57,559 nucleotides of DNA from positions 1 through 57,559 of the forward strand of contig JAJDEI010000158.1 of the NCBI GenBank assembly GCA_029259845.1. Reading direction: 5' to 3'. The notes beneath the pieces were generated by a model. The model was not told where the DNA came from. It did not search any database and was given only the letters and a program-made list of their open reading frames with translations. Positions 35,701 to 43,020 of the stretch are shown here, in pieces. The DNA is from Planctomycetaceae bacterium (GTDB lineage Bacteria > Planctomycetota > Planctomycetia > Planctomycetales > Planctomycetaceae). How positions within the stretch are numbered: the first letter of the stretch is position 1; each line of letters opens with the position of its first letter. The position numbers and the translations under genes were made by a program.

Positions 35701-35928
35701 GCCGTCATCGAGACGATGCCGGAAGATGCTGTCGAGTGGACGCGGCCGGACGGGGACATTCCCTGGAACCCGGCCGACCCCTACGGCGGCCTGACCATCC
35801 CGCCCGACTTCTTCCTCGTGATGATGTTCGACACCAGCGTCCGGGCGTTTCATCCGTTCCTCGATGAGGAGGAGTTCCGCGCCTTCGTGACCATCGCCGG
35901 CGGCGAACCGATCACCTACGAGAACTGA
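32782..35928 (+). CDS. Large surface protein: LEPR-XLL-like motif, six FG-GAP repeats, three DUF1559-like modules
   Basis: 1048 residues from ATG 32,782 (an ATG at 32,761 is possible). The basic N-terminus is followed by ITQALESRVLLAA (about residues 36-48), a variant of the planctomycete LEPR-XLL targeting motif. Six FG-GAP/VCBS calcium-binding repeats follow (about 75-395), each with DxNxDGxxD: GDFNGDGLTD, GDFNDDGLDD, ADLNGDGRTD, GDFNGDGFND, GDVNGDGRDD, GDFNNDGLLD. The rest is three similar modules of ~210 residues (about 400-620, 620-840, 840-1048) each with SWxVxLLPxxGYxxLY, NEPWDSPNN and a TxxIxxxxTMP-like strand, resembling DUF1559 but without the prepilin helix. It should be a secreted, calcium-binding surface protein. 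Confidence 0.85.
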   Translation: MVFQDWFAILRSRSTHKPTRQRRRPTGSPITQALESRVLLAAAVNLEAPARITDGFIDIVGRNANTGTVVVAVSDGTQLRTQAAAVVPPGVDWDNLITGDFNGDGLTDLAGLSPSDGQWRVLLASQDGFTDPQLWGAWSANVTFGDLLVGDFNDDGLDDVAGRASTGTWVVGLSDGLQFVSSGFGAWSANVGWADVQVADLNGDGRTDIIGRASTGTWVAGLSDGTRFQMTAFGAWSANVSWQDVQVGDFNGDGFNDVIGRASNGRWVAGISDSTRFDMRSFGIWSTNVAWTFVTVGDVNGDGRDDVVARASTGTWVAGLSNGAELETVRWGAWSNKTTWDIVPGDFNNDGLLDMAGRDPYGRWWLARSDGSRFINEVWNGWSASVDWDNILTGNFIPRQDDVAVRRERLSDMVIALYLYHDSFRQFPTDGVPGLLDAGGKPFLSWRVHVLPFIGYGDLYQQFRLNEPWDSPNNIALLDQMPDEFRTSGLAVGTNRSGYRVFEGPGAFEYDAQGGPLIRDAADGAQQTLMLIETMPQDAVSWTRPDGIPFNPSDPLGGLTLPPDSFLTATVDGTVREVNPFVAPANFAATLTWDGGEVLTTGQFADIYLDWSPDDSRETSRDKLKAISIAFNNFHDVNRYFPPGGNVPAEWFDPVTGKPYLSWRVHLLPYLGYGALYAQFNFDEPWNSPNNIGLLDKMPEAFRSRGLTPGGTTSAFKVIDGPEAYQLNYIPGGTESDGPRIIGLLDGTATTIAVVELTPDKAVPWTQWNEVEYSPANPLEGLGPIPAGGLNTVLWNGSTRTISPAATPEKFGIFATSNQGEIFGPADSSNVFFDWAEVDSTDSRRVKLRSVGFALYNYYDVFGHFPASGGDGTWYQANGLPNLSWCVYLLPYLGLSALYREFNLGEPWDSPNNIQLLDKMPEFFRSRGLPSDSTKTGLQVFLGEGAWTYQYNANSSASGPRRSDITDGTSNTIAVIETMPEDAVEWTRPDGDIPWNPADPYGGLTIPPDFFLVMMFDTSVRAFHPFLDEEEFRAFVTIAGGEPITYEN

Positions 35929-35940
35929 CGCCGCCTCGCT

Positions 35941-36076
35941 CCGGCAGGGCGAACGTGTTTTTCACGATGGGGGGGATTGTCGGCGGCTCGCAGTCGGCGG
36001 TGCCTCCAGGCTAACCGGAATCGTGGATTGGCGTTAGCCCGGAGCCAACGGCGACGGACGACGTCGGTATGACGCC
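35941..36076. repeat. R3 repeat element, copy 1
   Basis: About 135 bases, from GGCAGGGCGAACGTG through GTTTTTCACGATGGGGG, CTAACCGGAATCGTGGATTG and GGAGCCAACGGCGACG to GACGTCGGTATGACG. A copy in reverse orientation, about 85% identical by eye, lies at 42,884-43,020. It fills most of the 257-base gap between the large FG-GAP gene and dcd. The interior has an inverted word pair (GGCTAACCGGAAT.. / ..GTTAGCCCGGAGCC). No coding potential. Confidence 0.8.
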
Positions 36077-36185
36077 CCAATTTCAACGAAACGTTTGCCC
36101 TGCCTTCACCGGACGGCAGCATTGCATGCGGGCTGGCCGCGCGATACCGTCACGGGACCGCATCCTTCTCTCACGGCAGGCAGCT

Positions 36186-36752
36186 ATGATCCTCTCGGGC
36201 AACGAGATTCGCGAGCGGCTGAACTCGGATATTCTCATCGAGCCGTTTGAGGAGTCGCAGCTCAACCCCAACAGCTACAACCTGCGGCTGCACAATGAGT
36301 TGCTGACGTACGAGGAGATCGTGCTCGACATGCGGCGGCCCAACCGGTCGTCACGGTTCGAGATTCCGCCGGAGGGGTTTGAGCTCAATCCGAACCAGTT
36401 GTATTTGGGCCGCACCCTCGAACGGACCGTCACGCACAACCTCGTGCCCATGCTGGAGGGACGGTCGTCAGTGGGGAGATTGGGGCTGTTCGTGCACGTG
36501 ACGGCCGGTTTTGGTGATGTGGGCTTCGACGGTTATTGGACGTTGGAAATGTTCGCCATCCAGCCGATCCGGATTTACGCGGGGATTGAGATTGCGCAAA
36601 TCTTCTATCACACCATCGAAGGCGAAATCACCGAGTACAACTCCGACAAGTACCAGCACAACGCGGATATCCAGCCGAGCATGTTGTTCAAAGAACTCCG
36701 CAACGCCCCCGACCCCCAGATGCGGCTCCCTCTGGGCAACGGCGGTCGGTGA
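36186..36752 (+). CDS. dcd: dCTP deaminase
   Basis: 188 residues from ATG 36,186 (MILSGNEIRERL), the usual length. Dcd deaminates dCTP to dUTP for thymidylate synthesis. The signature is intact: PNSYNLRLHNEL early, EGRSSVGRLGLFVHVTAGF with the conserved Arg-Ser-Ser and Arg, then GFDGYWTLE with the catalytic Glu, and EYNSDKYQHN near the end. Bifunctional dCTP deaminase/dUTPase forms share these motifs and cannot be excluded. The frame extends upstream to 36,069 but without similarity. It converges on the gene at 36,786 with a 33-base gap. Confidence 0.95.
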   Translation: MILSGNEIRERLNSDILIEPFEESQLNPNSYNLRLHNELLTYEEIVLDMRRPNRSSRFEIPPEGFELNPNQLYLGRTLERTVTHNLVPMLEGRSSVGRLGLFVHVTAGFGDVGFDGYWTLEMFAIQPIRIYAGIEIAQIFYHTIEGEITEYNSDKYQHNADIQPSMLFKELRNAPDPQMRLPLGNGGR

Positions 36753-36785
36753 GCGAGGGCTGCGGACGAGATTCGGGAGATTCGG

Positions 36786-37391
36786 TCAGGGCGATGCAGG
36801 AGGGGCAGCGGCTGCGGCAGGCGGAGCGCCGACCGGAGGAGCGTTCGCGACGGGAACCCCCGCCGGAGCCCCAGCCCCTGGCGGCGGCGCAGCTCCAGCC
36901 GGAGGTGCCGCTGCGGTCGGTAATGCTCCGGCGGCAGGCGCAGCGACGACGGGGGTGTCGTCCGGGGCGAGGTCGAGCACGGTGTTGTCCTGCGCGCCGG
37001 GAACCACCGGGAGCGGACCCGGTTTCGGGAACCGGTTCACGGGAATCTCAGCAAGGGACGATTTTCGGTGAATCGGCCGCAACAGGGAATACAGAGGCTG
37101 ACCGTGGCATTGAGACGGGCAACGGCCCCAATACGCCTGCGTTTCCGGATTGTAGTAGTAGGCGTGGTGTGGGTCGTGTTGGGGATAGATGACATAGTGG
37201 TGCTGATAACCGGCGTAGTCCGGCGTCGGCTTGAAGTAGTAGGTGCGGTATCCGTAGTTGTGGCTCGGCACGTGGGTATAGCCGGAGTAATACTGCCGCG
37301 GCGTGCCGTAAATCGAGTCGGCGAGGGCAGGGGCCGCCGCAAGCCCGGTCAGAACGAACGCCGACAGCATCGCAAGGACGGAACGTCTCAT
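36786..37391 (-). CDS. Exported Tyr/His-rich protein with an Ala/Pro-rich tail
   Basis: 201 residues from ATG 37,391 (MRRSVLAML). A signal peptide ends at ALADS (residue ~24). The mature N-terminal half is very rich in Tyr and His (YYSGYTHVPSHNYGYRTYY, YPQHDPHHAYYYN) and includes a WGRCPSQCHG motif; the C-terminal half is a low-complexity Ala/Pro/Gly run (APPAGAAPPPGAGAP). No family recognised. Tyr/His-rich secreted proteins are common in planctomycetes and have no known activity. The tail may be disordered or span cell-wall material. Monocistronic. Confidence 0.7.
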   Translation of the reverse strand: MRRSVLAMLSAFVLTGLAAAPALADSIYGTPRQYYSGYTHVPSHNYGYRTYYFKPTPDYAGYQHHYVIYPQHDPHHAYYYNPETQAYWGRCPSQCHGQPLYSLLRPIHRKSSLAEIPVNRFPKPGPLPVVPGAQDNTVLDLAPDDTPVVAAPAAGALPTAAAPPAGAAPPPGAGAPAGVPVANAPPVGAPPAAAAAPPASP

Positions 37392-37747
37392 CGAAGTGCT
37401 CCTCGTCTCAGGGTACGGTGAAGGAATGGCTGGGGGCGCATCGGGCAATCGGGCGGAATCACGGATTTGATCGCTCGTTGCGCACCCATGGTGCATTCCA
37501 TCGTGATAGAATCACGGTGCCGAACGTATCACATCCGGAGGCACCACACCAGCATTGGCTCTCTTGGGAGGATGGCTCCCGGGATGAATGTCCGCTTCCC
37601 GATCCCACGGTGAAGCGGCGAATGTGAACGGTCCACGACGCCTTGTGCGCCGCACCCACATTGATCCTTTATCGAGTCACCGGATGTGCAGACGCCTCTC
37701 CGCCGGCTGATGGCCCAAAACCTTGCTTAAAACGGGAGACAAGAATC
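37392..37747. other. 356-base divergent intergenic region
   Basis: Between the Tyr/His-rich gene (minus) and the methyltransferase (plus). No repeat of the families described here and no gene. The stretch is less GC-rich than average around 37,480-37,560 (ATCGTGATAGAATCACGG), where promoters could lie. GGGAGAC at 37,734-37,740 is the ribosome-binding site for the GTG start at 37,748. Confidence 0.4.
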
Positions 37748-38473
37748 GTGAAGCAGACAGCGAAGGCGGTTCATCTTGAGTATGCAGTAACGGCCGTTCT
37801 CATAGTCGTCTTGACCGGCCCGTTGTTGTTTGGCCAGGAGAAAAGCGTCAAGCCCGGTGTCAATCAGCCGTTTGAAAACCCGAATGTTGCTGACTTCGTT
37901 AAACGCTTTGAGCGCGAGGGGCGCGATGCGTTTGACCATCAGCGGGAGATCGTCGCCGCCTGCCAAATCCAGCCGGGAATGAGCGTCGCCGACATCGGGG
38001 CGGGGACGGGGCTGTTTACACGCCTGTTCTCCGAGGCGGTCGGGCCGGACGACCGCGTCTATGCGGTCGATATTGCGGAGAATTTCGTCAAGCATATCGA
38101 ACACTTGGCGAAGGAGAAGCGGATGACGAACGTCGTCGGCGTACTCTGTCGGGCGGATTCGGTCGAACTTCCCGAAAACTCGATCGACATCGCGTTCATT
38201 TGTGACACGTACCACCATTTCGAGTACCCGTACAAGACGATGCGCTCGATTCACCGGGCCTTGAAGCCGCACGGCCGGGTCGTGCTCGTCGACTTCCACC
38301 GCATCGAAGGCGTGAGCCGCGACTGGATCATGGGGCACGTCCGGGCGGGGCAGGAGGTCGTCACCAAGGAGATTCTGGAGTGCGGATTCCGTCAGATCGA
38401 CGAAATGCCGGAGTTGCTCGAAGAGTCGTACTTGGTGCGGTTCGAGAAAGTGGTCCCGGAGACGGCTTTCTGA
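37748..38473 (+). CDS. Membrane-anchored or exported SAM methyltransferase
   Basis: 241 residues from GTG 37,748. A hydrophobic segment (AVTAVLIVVLTGPLLFG, about residues 14-30) acts as signal peptide or anchor. The class I fold follows: PGMSVADIGAGTGLFTRLFSE (motif I), VYAVDIAENFVKHIEHLA, SVELPENSIDIAFICDTYHH, and PHGRVVLVDFHR. A cleavable signal on a SAM enzyme is odd because SAM is cytoplasmic; the helix may simply anchor it. Substrate unknown. An earlier start at 37,643 would add 35 residues without clear benefit. No close neighbour on the strand. Confidence 0.85.
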   Translation: MKQTAKAVHLEYAVTAVLIVVLTGPLLFGQEKSVKPGVNQPFENPNVADFVKRFEREGRDAFDHQREIVAACQIQPGMSVADIGAGTGLFTRLFSEAVGPDDRVYAVDIAENFVKHIEHLAKEKRMTNVVGVLCRADSVELPENSIDIAFICDTYHHFEYPYKTMRSIHRALKPHGRVVLVDFHRIEGVSRDWIMGHVRAGQEVVTKEILECGFRQIDEMPELLEESYLVRFEKVVPETAF

Positions 38474-38529
38474 GACTGGTTCGTCACCCTCAACTCAGAG
38501 CCCGGAGAGGTTGCGCGTTTTTCGGGGAA

Positions 38530-38625
38530 AACACCCGGTGTCTCATGGGATCGAGAAACGTTGAGGACATGAGCCGCCAAAAGGAGGCACTCCGCGTCCT
38601 TGCTGATTCGAGACACCGGGTGTTT
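38530..38625. repeat. ACACCCGGTGTCT element, copy D
   Basis: AACACCCGGTGTCTC (38,530-38,544) and GAGACACCGGGTGTTT (38,610-38,625) bracket the element, 57 bases after the methyltransferase stop codon. It is the best-matched partner of copy C, with shared interior words and flanks: GTTTTTCGG precedes both and TTTGGTC..GCGGTGG follows. It forms part of the 364-base gap 38,474-38,837, the remainder of which shows nothing else. Confidence 0.85.
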
Positions 38626-38837
38626 GGTCGCGCGGTGGGAAAACTCACAGCCTCGGAGCATTAGCGCCGGTTCCGCTGCGTGTTCGCTTTTCAACGCTGC
38701 TGCCCAGAGTTTGAGTCCCCTGCGGACGGCAATGCGAAGAATGTGTCCCTTTCCCCACGTCGGCGCGGCTGGCACAGCCGTGGCACACGTTTTTCAAGGA
38801 CATGGCCGACGCCCCCCCGGCCTGAGAACCTCAGCGG

Positions 38838-40610
38838 TTGAATCGTGACTCGGACATCGTAGAATCTCCGCTTCTGAGCGATGCCTTAACCGTTCCTTCT
38901 CCTTCCCCGTCTGCCTTGGGTGATCCCGTGGAATTTGCGGCACTGGTGACATTGGTCTGTGAGCTCATCGGCGGGCTGGGCCTGTTTCTGCTCGGCATGA
39001 AAAACATGTCCGAAGGAATGCAGGCGGTCGCCGGTGCCAGTCTGCGGCGGATGATCGGCAGTGTGACCAACAACCGGCTGTTCGCGACCGTCGTTGGCGT
39101 CATTGTGACGTGCATCGTGCAGTCGAGTTCCGTGACCACTGTGATGGTGGTCGGATTTGTGAACAGCGGCGTGATGGAACTCGCGCAAGCGGTCGGGGTC
39201 ATCATGGGGGCCAACATCGGCACGACCATTACCGGGTGGATCCTGGTGCTCAAGGTTGGCAAGTACGGGCTCCCCATGCTGGGAATGGCCGCGTTCGTCT
39301 ACCTGTTCTCCCGTGGCGACCGCTGGCGGTACTGGGCGATGGCCATCATGGGGGTGGGGATGATCTTCTTCGGGCTGGAGCTGATGAAGGAGGCATGCGC
39401 GATCATCAAAGACATGCCCGATTTTCAAGTCTGGTTCCAGCGGTTTCGGGCGGACGACTACCCGGGTATCTTGAAGTGTGCGATGGTCGGCTGCGTGATG
39501 ACGACGCTCGTACAGTCGTCCTCCGCAACCCTCGGGATCACGATCTCGCTCGCATTTCAGGGCATCATCCCCTACGAGACGGCCGCAGCGCTGGTGCTTG
39601 GAGAAAACATCGGGACGACGATCACCGCGATCCTGGCCTCGCTGGGGGCGACCACCAATGCCCGTCGCGCGGCTTACTTTCACGTGATTTTCAACCTGAT
39701 TGGCGTGTTTTGGATCACGCTGATCTTTGCCTGGTACATCGAGTTGGTGCAGTGGATTGTCCCCGGAAACGTCGCCCAGATGGTTCTGGAAAACGGCAAG
39801 CCGACGTATCCCCACACGACAGCCGCGATCGCCGCGACGCACACCATCTTTAACGTTGCCAACATGCTGCTGTTTCTGCCGCTGCTGCCGCTGTCCGTCC
39901 GGTTCTTGAATTGGCTCGTTCCGGCCAAGGGGTTCAAAGAGAAACCCCGGCTGACCGATCTCGATATCCGTATCCTCGACACGCCCTCGCTGGCGATCGA
40001 GCAGTCGCGGCGGGAAATCGAACGCATGGGGGACGGCTGCGCCAAGATGCTTGACTGGCTCGCCGAGCTCATGCAACAGGACGACCCGGACACAGCCCTC
40101 GGCGACCGTCTGAAACAGCGTGAGCAGGTCCTCGATGCCATCCAGGACGAAGTGGCCGAGTTCGTCACAGATCTTCTCTCCGGCAACGTGCCGCATGCCG
40201 TGGCGGATGAGGCGCGGCTACAACTCCGCATGGCCGACGAATATGAATCGGTCAGCGACTACATCGCCAACCTCGACAAGTTCGACCGCAAGCTCCGCCG
40301 CGACGGACACCGCTTCACGCCGCAGCAGCGAGAAGGGCTGCAGAAACTGAACCGGAATCTGGCCGAATACCTGGCAGCGATCAATGAGGCGCTCTCCAAG
40401 GACGATCGCAACGTGCTGGTCAAAACCGACCCGATGGTGCGGCGAATTCGCGACCAGATCAAACAGCTCCGCCGCCAGCACCTGGACGATCTGTCCGGCG
40501 GAACGATCCCGCCGCTCGTGTGCGTCGCCTACCTCGCCGCGCTCAACGCCTACGCCCGCGTCCGCGATCATTCGCACAACATTGCTGAAGCAGTGTCGGG
40601 AGAGAAGTAG
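38838..40610 (+). CDS. Na+/phosphate cotransporter with a PhoU-like C-terminal domain
   Basis: 590 residues counted from a TTG at 38,838; a GTG at 38,928 (LGDPVEFAAL) may be the true start. The NptA/PNaS repeat pair is visible: QSSSVTTVMVVGFVNSG with GANIGTTITGWIL, and QSSSATLGITISLAF with GENIGTTITAIL, the two QSSS motifs that line the substrate site. About nine membrane helices lie between residues 35 and 370. The last ~200 residues are helical, PhoU-like (SVSDYIANLDKFDRKLRRDG, INEALSKDDRNVLV). The protein should import phosphate using the sodium gradient, or control export; no pst or pho regulatory genes are nearby. Confidence 0.92.
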   Translation: MNRDSDIVESPLLSDALTVPSPSPSALGDPVEFAALVTLVCELIGGLGLFLLGMKNMSEGMQAVAGASLRRMIGSVTNNRLFATVVGVIVTCIVQSSSVTTVMVVGFVNSGVMELAQAVGVIMGANIGTTITGWILVLKVGKYGLPMLGMAAFVYLFSRGDRWRYWAMAIMGVGMIFFGLELMKEACAIIKDMPDFQVWFQRFRADDYPGILKCAMVGCVMTTLVQSSSATLGITISLAFQGIIPYETAAALVLGENIGTTITAILASLGATTNARRAAYFHVIFNLIGVFWITLIFAWYIELVQWIVPGNVAQMVLENGKPTYPHTTAAIAATHTIFNVANMLLFLPLLPLSVRFLNWLVPAKGFKEKPRLTDLDIRILDTPSLAIEQSRREIERMGDGCAKMLDWLAELMQQDDPDTALGDRLKQREQVLDAIQDEVAEFVTDLLSGNVPHAVADEARLQLRMADEYESVSDYIANLDKFDRKLRRDGHRFTPQQREGLQKLNRNLAEYLAAINEALSKDDRNVLVKTDPMVRRIRDQIKQLRRQHLDDLSGGTIPPLVCVAYLAALNAYARVRDHSHNIAEAVSGEK

Positions 40611-40666
40611 CGCGCGGCCCGATCGCCGGATGCGGGCCACTGTCAATGCCCGAGCCGGGGATTCTG

Positions 40667-40686
40667 CGGTCGTTGGCCAACGACCG
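40667..40686. terminator. Perfect palindrome between convergent genes
   Basis: CGGTCGTTGGCCAACGACCG is a perfect 20-base palindrome between the convergent Na/Pi cotransporter and zinc-ribbon genes. Nearby GCTAACGCTTCGGGCTCTGAT (40,694-40,714, shown here in part) resembles, in reverse, AGCCCGGAGCGTTAGCG at 56,818-56,834, so this gap also holds fragments of a GAGCCC-GCGTTAGCG repeat. There is no T-run, so termination is uncertain. Confidence 0.45.
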
Positions 40687-40732
40687 GCGCGGCGCTAACG
40701 CTTCGGGCTCTGATCGAAGATGTTCTCGCCGG

Positions 40733-41170
40733 TCACATGGTGATCGTTTCAACGAATTGCAGGGCACCGCTGCAGAATTTGCAGGCGACTTTGGCCCCCA
40801 TGTATTTGTCGGCGGCACGGATTTCCTTGTTGCAGTGGGGGCAGTCAGTGTAGAAGGCGATCCGCTTGAGCTGGCCGTTCTCAAAGGAGAACAGGAACGG
40901 CTTGCGGCAATACTTGCACTGCACACGCTGCCCGACATACTTGCTGTGAATCCGGAGTTCCTGCTCGCAGTGCGGACAGGAAACGTAGTACCCCAGAGGA
41001 CGGGCGTCGATCATACTCTCGACCTCCTGCAAAGGAACGAATTCGGGCAATTCGACCGGTTTTGGTCTCAGGTCAGTGTTCAACAGCGCCCCGCAGGACT
41101 GGCAGTGAATGAGCAGCGGCGGCATCTTGTCGTTGCAGTCGGGGCAATCCCCCCCGGGCCATGCTGGCAT
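40733..41170 (-). CDS. Small protein with multiple zinc-ribbon modules
   Basis: 145 residues. Three zinc-ribbon-like units: CPDC(N)DKMPPLLIHCQSC near the start, CPHCEQELRIHSKYVGQRVQ with CKYC, and CPHCNKEIRAADKYMGAKVA with CKFC. Each has two CxxC pairs. The first unit is separated from the others by an acidic linker (LQEVESMIDARPLG). Such tandem ribbons are common in planctomycetes, usually as unexplained cytosolic proteins that may bind nucleic acid or partner proteins. No DNA-binding helix is visible. Monocistronic. Confidence 0.8.
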   Translation of the reverse strand: MPAWPGGDCPDCNDKMPPLLIHCQSCGALLNTDLRPKPVELPEFVPLQEVESMIDARPLGYYVSCPHCEQELRIHSKYVGQRVQCKYCRKPFLFSFENGQLKRIAFYTDCPHCNKEIRAADKYMGAKVACKFCSGALQFVETITM

Positions 41171-41371
41171 TGGTCACTCTCGCATCTGGTCACTCTCGCG
41201 GTTGGTTATGCTCCCGATGGCCATGCTGTCCGTCGGAACCTCAGAACGCTCCGCAGCCGCATGCCGAACGCGGTGTCTTCGGAGCGAGGAACCCTCCTTT
41301 TTCGGCGGCATGAATCCCCGATTGCCGCGGGTCTGGCAACTCCAGAGTGTCACACCCCGTTCCCTCCCATC

Positions 41372-42688
41372 CTAATCGACTTTCCCGGCCTGAAGACAGG
41401 CTAGAGTCTGGAATCCTCGAAAATAGACGCGTCCGTTGGCGACGGCGGGCGTCGAATGAATGCGGTCGCCGAGCGGGCTTTTTCCGATCACCTTCAGTTC
41501 GGGCGTTGTGTTCACCACGGCAATCATTCCGTCCTCGGCGGCACAGTACAAATGCCCGTCGATGAGGACCGGGGAGCCGCTGTACGTCCCGCCAACGCGA
41601 ATCCTCTGAATGTTCTCGCCGGTCTGGAGATCGACGCTGCACACGACGCCGTCATCATTCCAGAGATAGAGCACGCCCCCGTCAATGATCGGCGTCGGCA
41701 CGTAGGGCAGGTTGGTCTTCCGCTCCCAGCGAGTGCGCCATTCGGCAAAGTTGTCGGTGCGCAAAGGCGGTTCCACGGCGACCATGAATTTGCCTCGGCC
41801 CCCCGATCCGCAACTGGCAATGATGACTCCCTCGCCAGAGACGGGCGAAGCAACCGTCCGCAGGGGCATGGCTCCGCTGGCCCACAGTTCTTCACCGGTC
41901 TCGGGACGAAACGCTGCGATCCCGGCCGCGCCGCTGATGCAGATGATCTGCGGCTCTTGTCCATCGTGGTCGAGGACCATTGGTGTGGAATACGCGGCGT
42001 TGCGCTCCGGGCGAGACGTCCTCCAAAGCTCCGCTCCGGTCTTGCGGTCCAGCGCCGATAGAAAACTGGGACCTTGCTGGTCGTTGGTGACAATGAGCCG
42101 CTCACCGGCCAGGATGGGTGAATGCCCCTGGCCGTGCCGGCTGCTGAACGGGCCGAGGTCTTCCGTCCACAGGGGGCTTCCGTCAGAAAAGCCGTACGCC
42201 GAGACAAGGTAGTGACCGTTGTCCGCGAACGAAACATAAACACGTTCCCCGTCGGTAACCGGTGTTCCCGAACCAAAACTGTTCTTGATCGTGACCTGAT
42301 AGTCCGGCCCGAGTTGCATGGTCTGCATCCATCGGGTTTCGCCCGTCGTGGCGTTCAGGCAGATCAGCATGCGTTTGCCGCCGTCGTCGCCGCTGGCAAC
42401 AAACAGGTGTTCCCCCCAAATCACCGGGGAGGAATGCCCCTTGCCGGGAAGATCGACGACCCATGCGTAGTCGTGTTCGGTCCACTCACGCGGGACTCCC
42501 TGGAGCGAACTGATGCCCGAGCCGTTAGGCCCGCGAAACCGCGGCCAATCGTCGCCCACGGCGTTGGCTGCCGAAACGAGCAGGCCAAGAAGGACCGCTC
42601 CGACAGCAGCAACGCCGTCCCGGAGAGAGGCTGACACGCTCTCACGGGCCCCTAGGAGACGTGCAGCAGAACCGATTCGGGAGGTCAT
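41372..42688 (-). CDS. Secreted PQQ-type beta-propeller protein
   Basis: 438 residues from ATG 42,688 (MTSRIGSA). A signal peptide ends around VSAANAVGDD. The body is a beta propeller of PQQ/PQQ-like blades: DWPRFRGPNGSGISS at the start of the family, then repeated LxALDxxTGExxW blades such as LICLNATTGETRWMQTM, LSALDRKTGAELWRTSRP, IAAFRPETGEELWASG and VCSVDLQTGENIQ. The first motif is typical of planctomycete outer-membrane or periplasmic propellers. The protein lacks the catalytic Asp arrangement of quinoprotein dehydrogenases as far as I can see, so a binding or scaffold role is more likely than PQQ-dependent oxidation. Confidence 0.85.
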   Translation of the reverse strand: MTSRIGSAARLLGARESVSASLRDGVAAVGAVLLGLLVSAANAVGDDWPRFRGPNGSGISSLQGVPREWTEHDYAWVVDLPGKGHSSPVIWGEHLFVASGDDGGKRMLICLNATTGETRWMQTMQLGPDYQVTIKNSFGSGTPVTDGERVYVSFADNGHYLVSAYGFSDGSPLWTEDLGPFSSRHGQGHSPILAGERLIVTNDQQGPSFLSALDRKTGAELWRTSRPERNAAYSTPMVLDHDGQEPQIICISGAAGIAAFRPETGEELWASGAMPLRTVASPVSGEGVIIASCGSGGRGKFMVAVEPPLRTDNFAEWRTRWERKTNLPYVPTPIIDGGVLYLWNDDGVVCSVDLQTGENIQRIRVGGTYSGSPVLIDGHLYCAAEDGMIAVVNTTPELKVIGKSPLGDRIHSTPAVANGRVYFRGFQTLACLQAGKVD

Positions 42689-42883
42689 CGGAATCCTCAA
42701 GGACAAGCAGTCGTGTGACGGGAGAAAAGGCGAACGTCTCAAGCGAAAGCAGGAGGGCCGGGGTCTCAAGGCGGAGTTCCTTCAACGTTCCGACTCCCGC
42801 TCAAGGGTTGCTGAACTCAGTATCGTCGCACCGGAACGCGGAGGAATCAAGGATAGCGGGCTTCGTACAAGACGAGGGGGGCG

Positions 42884-43020
42884 GGGGTGTCGCACCGACG
42901 TCGGCCGTCGCCGTTGGCTCCGGTCTCACGCCAATCCACGATTCCGGTTAGCCGGGAGGCAACGCCGCCGGCGAACCGCCGGCAGTCCCCCATCGTGAAA
43001 AACATGTTCTCCCTGACGGG
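42884..43020. repeat. R3 repeat element, copy 2 (reverse orientation)
   Basis: Reverse-oriented partner of the element at 35,941-36,076. Shared words include GGAGCCAACGGCGACGG, CCGGCTAACCGGAATCGTGG and GTTTTTCACGATGGGGG when read on the minus strand. The end of this copy abuts, or overlaps by a few bases, the R4 element that begins near 43,012, so the two were probably juxtaposed by insertion. Confidence 0.8.

Noticed and set aside
38886-40196. A 436-codon minus-strand open frame
   Set aside because: It is antisense to the Na/Pi cotransporter, whose QSSS motifs and helices are unmistakable.
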